Shown: positions 63,496 through 64,000 of the stretch, one piece after another
Layout: each line of letters starts with the position of its first letter
How positions within the stretch are numbered: position 1 is the stretch's first letter
Translations under genes and position numbers: made by a program
Notes under the pieces: model-generated
The model's input: only the letters and a program-made list of their open reading frames with translations
What the model was told of the DNA's origin: nothing
Databases searched by the model: none
Source: JAAZAI01 sp050942875
Lineage (GTDB): Bacteria > Verrucomicrobiota > Kiritimatiellia > RFP12 > UBA3636
NCBI GenBank assembly: GCA_050942875.1
Contig: JBMNOD010000005.1
Coordinates: 1 to 64,000 of the forward strand
DNA: 64,000 bases
Reading direction: 5' to 3'

Positions 63496-64000
63496 GTTTG
63501 CGCCATCAAAGCGAAAAGAACGCGAAAATCGGCCTGATCACCACGTTGGACACGAACATCGGGGACGACTTCATCCGGCTTGGCATCCAGCGGGTTTTGC
63601 GCGTCGTATTCCCGGAGCCGCGCTGGGTCATGCTCAACAAGCACCGTCCGAAGACGGTGTGGCCGCTGGCGCATCCTTGCCGTCACCTGCCGCTCTGGGC
63701 TCCGCGCTGGCGGCGGGCGTTTCGGCGCGTGGGGAACAGCCGGTTCCACGGATGCGACGCCATCGTGCAATGCGGGGCTCCGGTGATTTGGAACGGGTGC
63801 GCCCGGTGCGAGTGGAACCTGCCCGTCTGGCAAGATGTGGTCCGGGATTTGCATGAGAGTATTCCCGTCATGAACCTGGCCATCGGGAGCGCCTATTCGT
63901 TGTCGGCAATCCCGGAACGGATTCGGAGCGAAGCCGATCGCGCGTTCATTCGGTCGATTCTGGGCTACTGCCGCCTGACTACGGCCAGGGATGCGCTGGC
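63492..64000 (+). CDS. Polysaccharide pyruvyl transferase-like protein, cut by the window end
   Basis: First 169 residues only. IGLITTLDTNIGDDFIRLGI and CDAIVQCGAPVIWN (near 95) match the N-terminal half of the PS_pyruv_trans/WcaK-like family (NxGDxxI and GGG/CGG-type second loop). Members add pyruvate ketals to glycans; some have other roles. The ATG overlaps the preceding stop by 4 bases, so it belongs to the export operon. Assignment is moderate because the C-terminus is missing. Confidence 0.6.
   Translation, partial: MSLRHQSEKNAKIGLITTLDTNIGDDFIRLGIQRVLRVVFPEPRWVMLNKHRPKTVWPLAHPCRHLPLWAPRWRRAFRRVGNSRFHGCDAIVQCGAPVIWNGCARCEWNLPVWQDVVRDLHESIPVMNLAIGSAYSLSAIPERIRSEADRAFIRSILGYCRLTTARDAL

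Overview
The window is GC-rich, densely coding DNA that looks like a Gram-negative bacterium of the Planctomycetes-Verrucomicrobia-Chlamydiae group, most like Kiritimatiellota or a related Verrucomicrobia/Lentisphaerae lineage. This rests on content: DUF4838, LarA-like and URO-D-like proteins, GH38 mannosidase, autotransporter-associated beta-strand proteins, DUF2079 and DUF1570 proteins, a secreted serpin, two ECF sigma modules, Tol-Pal and heptose genes (an outer membrane with LPS), and intergenic DNA packed with short tandem and palindromic repeats. The assignment is an inference; no rRNA gene is present.

Layout. 1-3.3 kb (minus): tolB-pal-tilS, with a 96-bp tandem repeat read in frame at the tilS 3' end. 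3.7-8.8 kb (plus): a DUF2079 membrane protein, a DUF1570 gluzincin protease, an ECF sigma factor and its anti-sigma factor. 9.0-13.9 kb (minus): HD hydrolase, a DUF262-AlbA_2 fusion, a secreted small protein, anti-sigma-like and ECF sigma genes, gmhB and the hldE kinase. 14.1-19.6 kb (minus): a membrane protein, birA, GH38 alpha-mannosidase and a DUF481 protein. 19.9-22.5 kb (plus): ilvBN behind a recognisable transcription attenuator (promoter, Val-rich leader peptide, antiterminator, terminator). 22.8-23.8 kb: an AT-richer island with a GNAT gene and a BrnTA toxin-antitoxin locus whose toxin is a remnant. 24.0-27.9 kb (minus): purL. 28.3-35.9 kb (plus): methyltransferase, epimerase, serpin, TM1266-family regulator, URO-D-like, LamG and DUF4838 genes. 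35.8-39.8 kb (minus): LarA-like, gnd, sugar-acid kinase. 40.1-42.1 kb (plus): a SASA esterase and a RAYT transposase between two 16-bp palindromic direct repeats. 42.6-49.6 kb (plus): a glycosidase, two beta-repeat surface proteins and a URO-D-like protein behind a strong promoter. 50-58 kb: TPR protein, tRNA-Gly, miaB, tRNA-Arg, hybrid sensor kinase, TIM-barrel isomerase. 59-64 kb (plus): a polysaccharide ABC exporter with a glycosyltransferase-acetyltransferase fusion and a pyruvyl-transferase-like gene cut by the window edge.

How it works together. Envelope maintenance (Tol-Pal, heptose, polysaccharide export) and glycan or sugar-acid breakdown (mannosidase, esterase, glycosidase, LarA-like, KDG-kinase-like, gnd) dominate. 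The most original signals are the DUF262-AlbA_2/HD pair (possible defence module), the ilv attenuator, the repeat families that supply stop codons or C-terminal tails of genes, and several promoters placed so close to start codons that the mRNAs would be leaderless.
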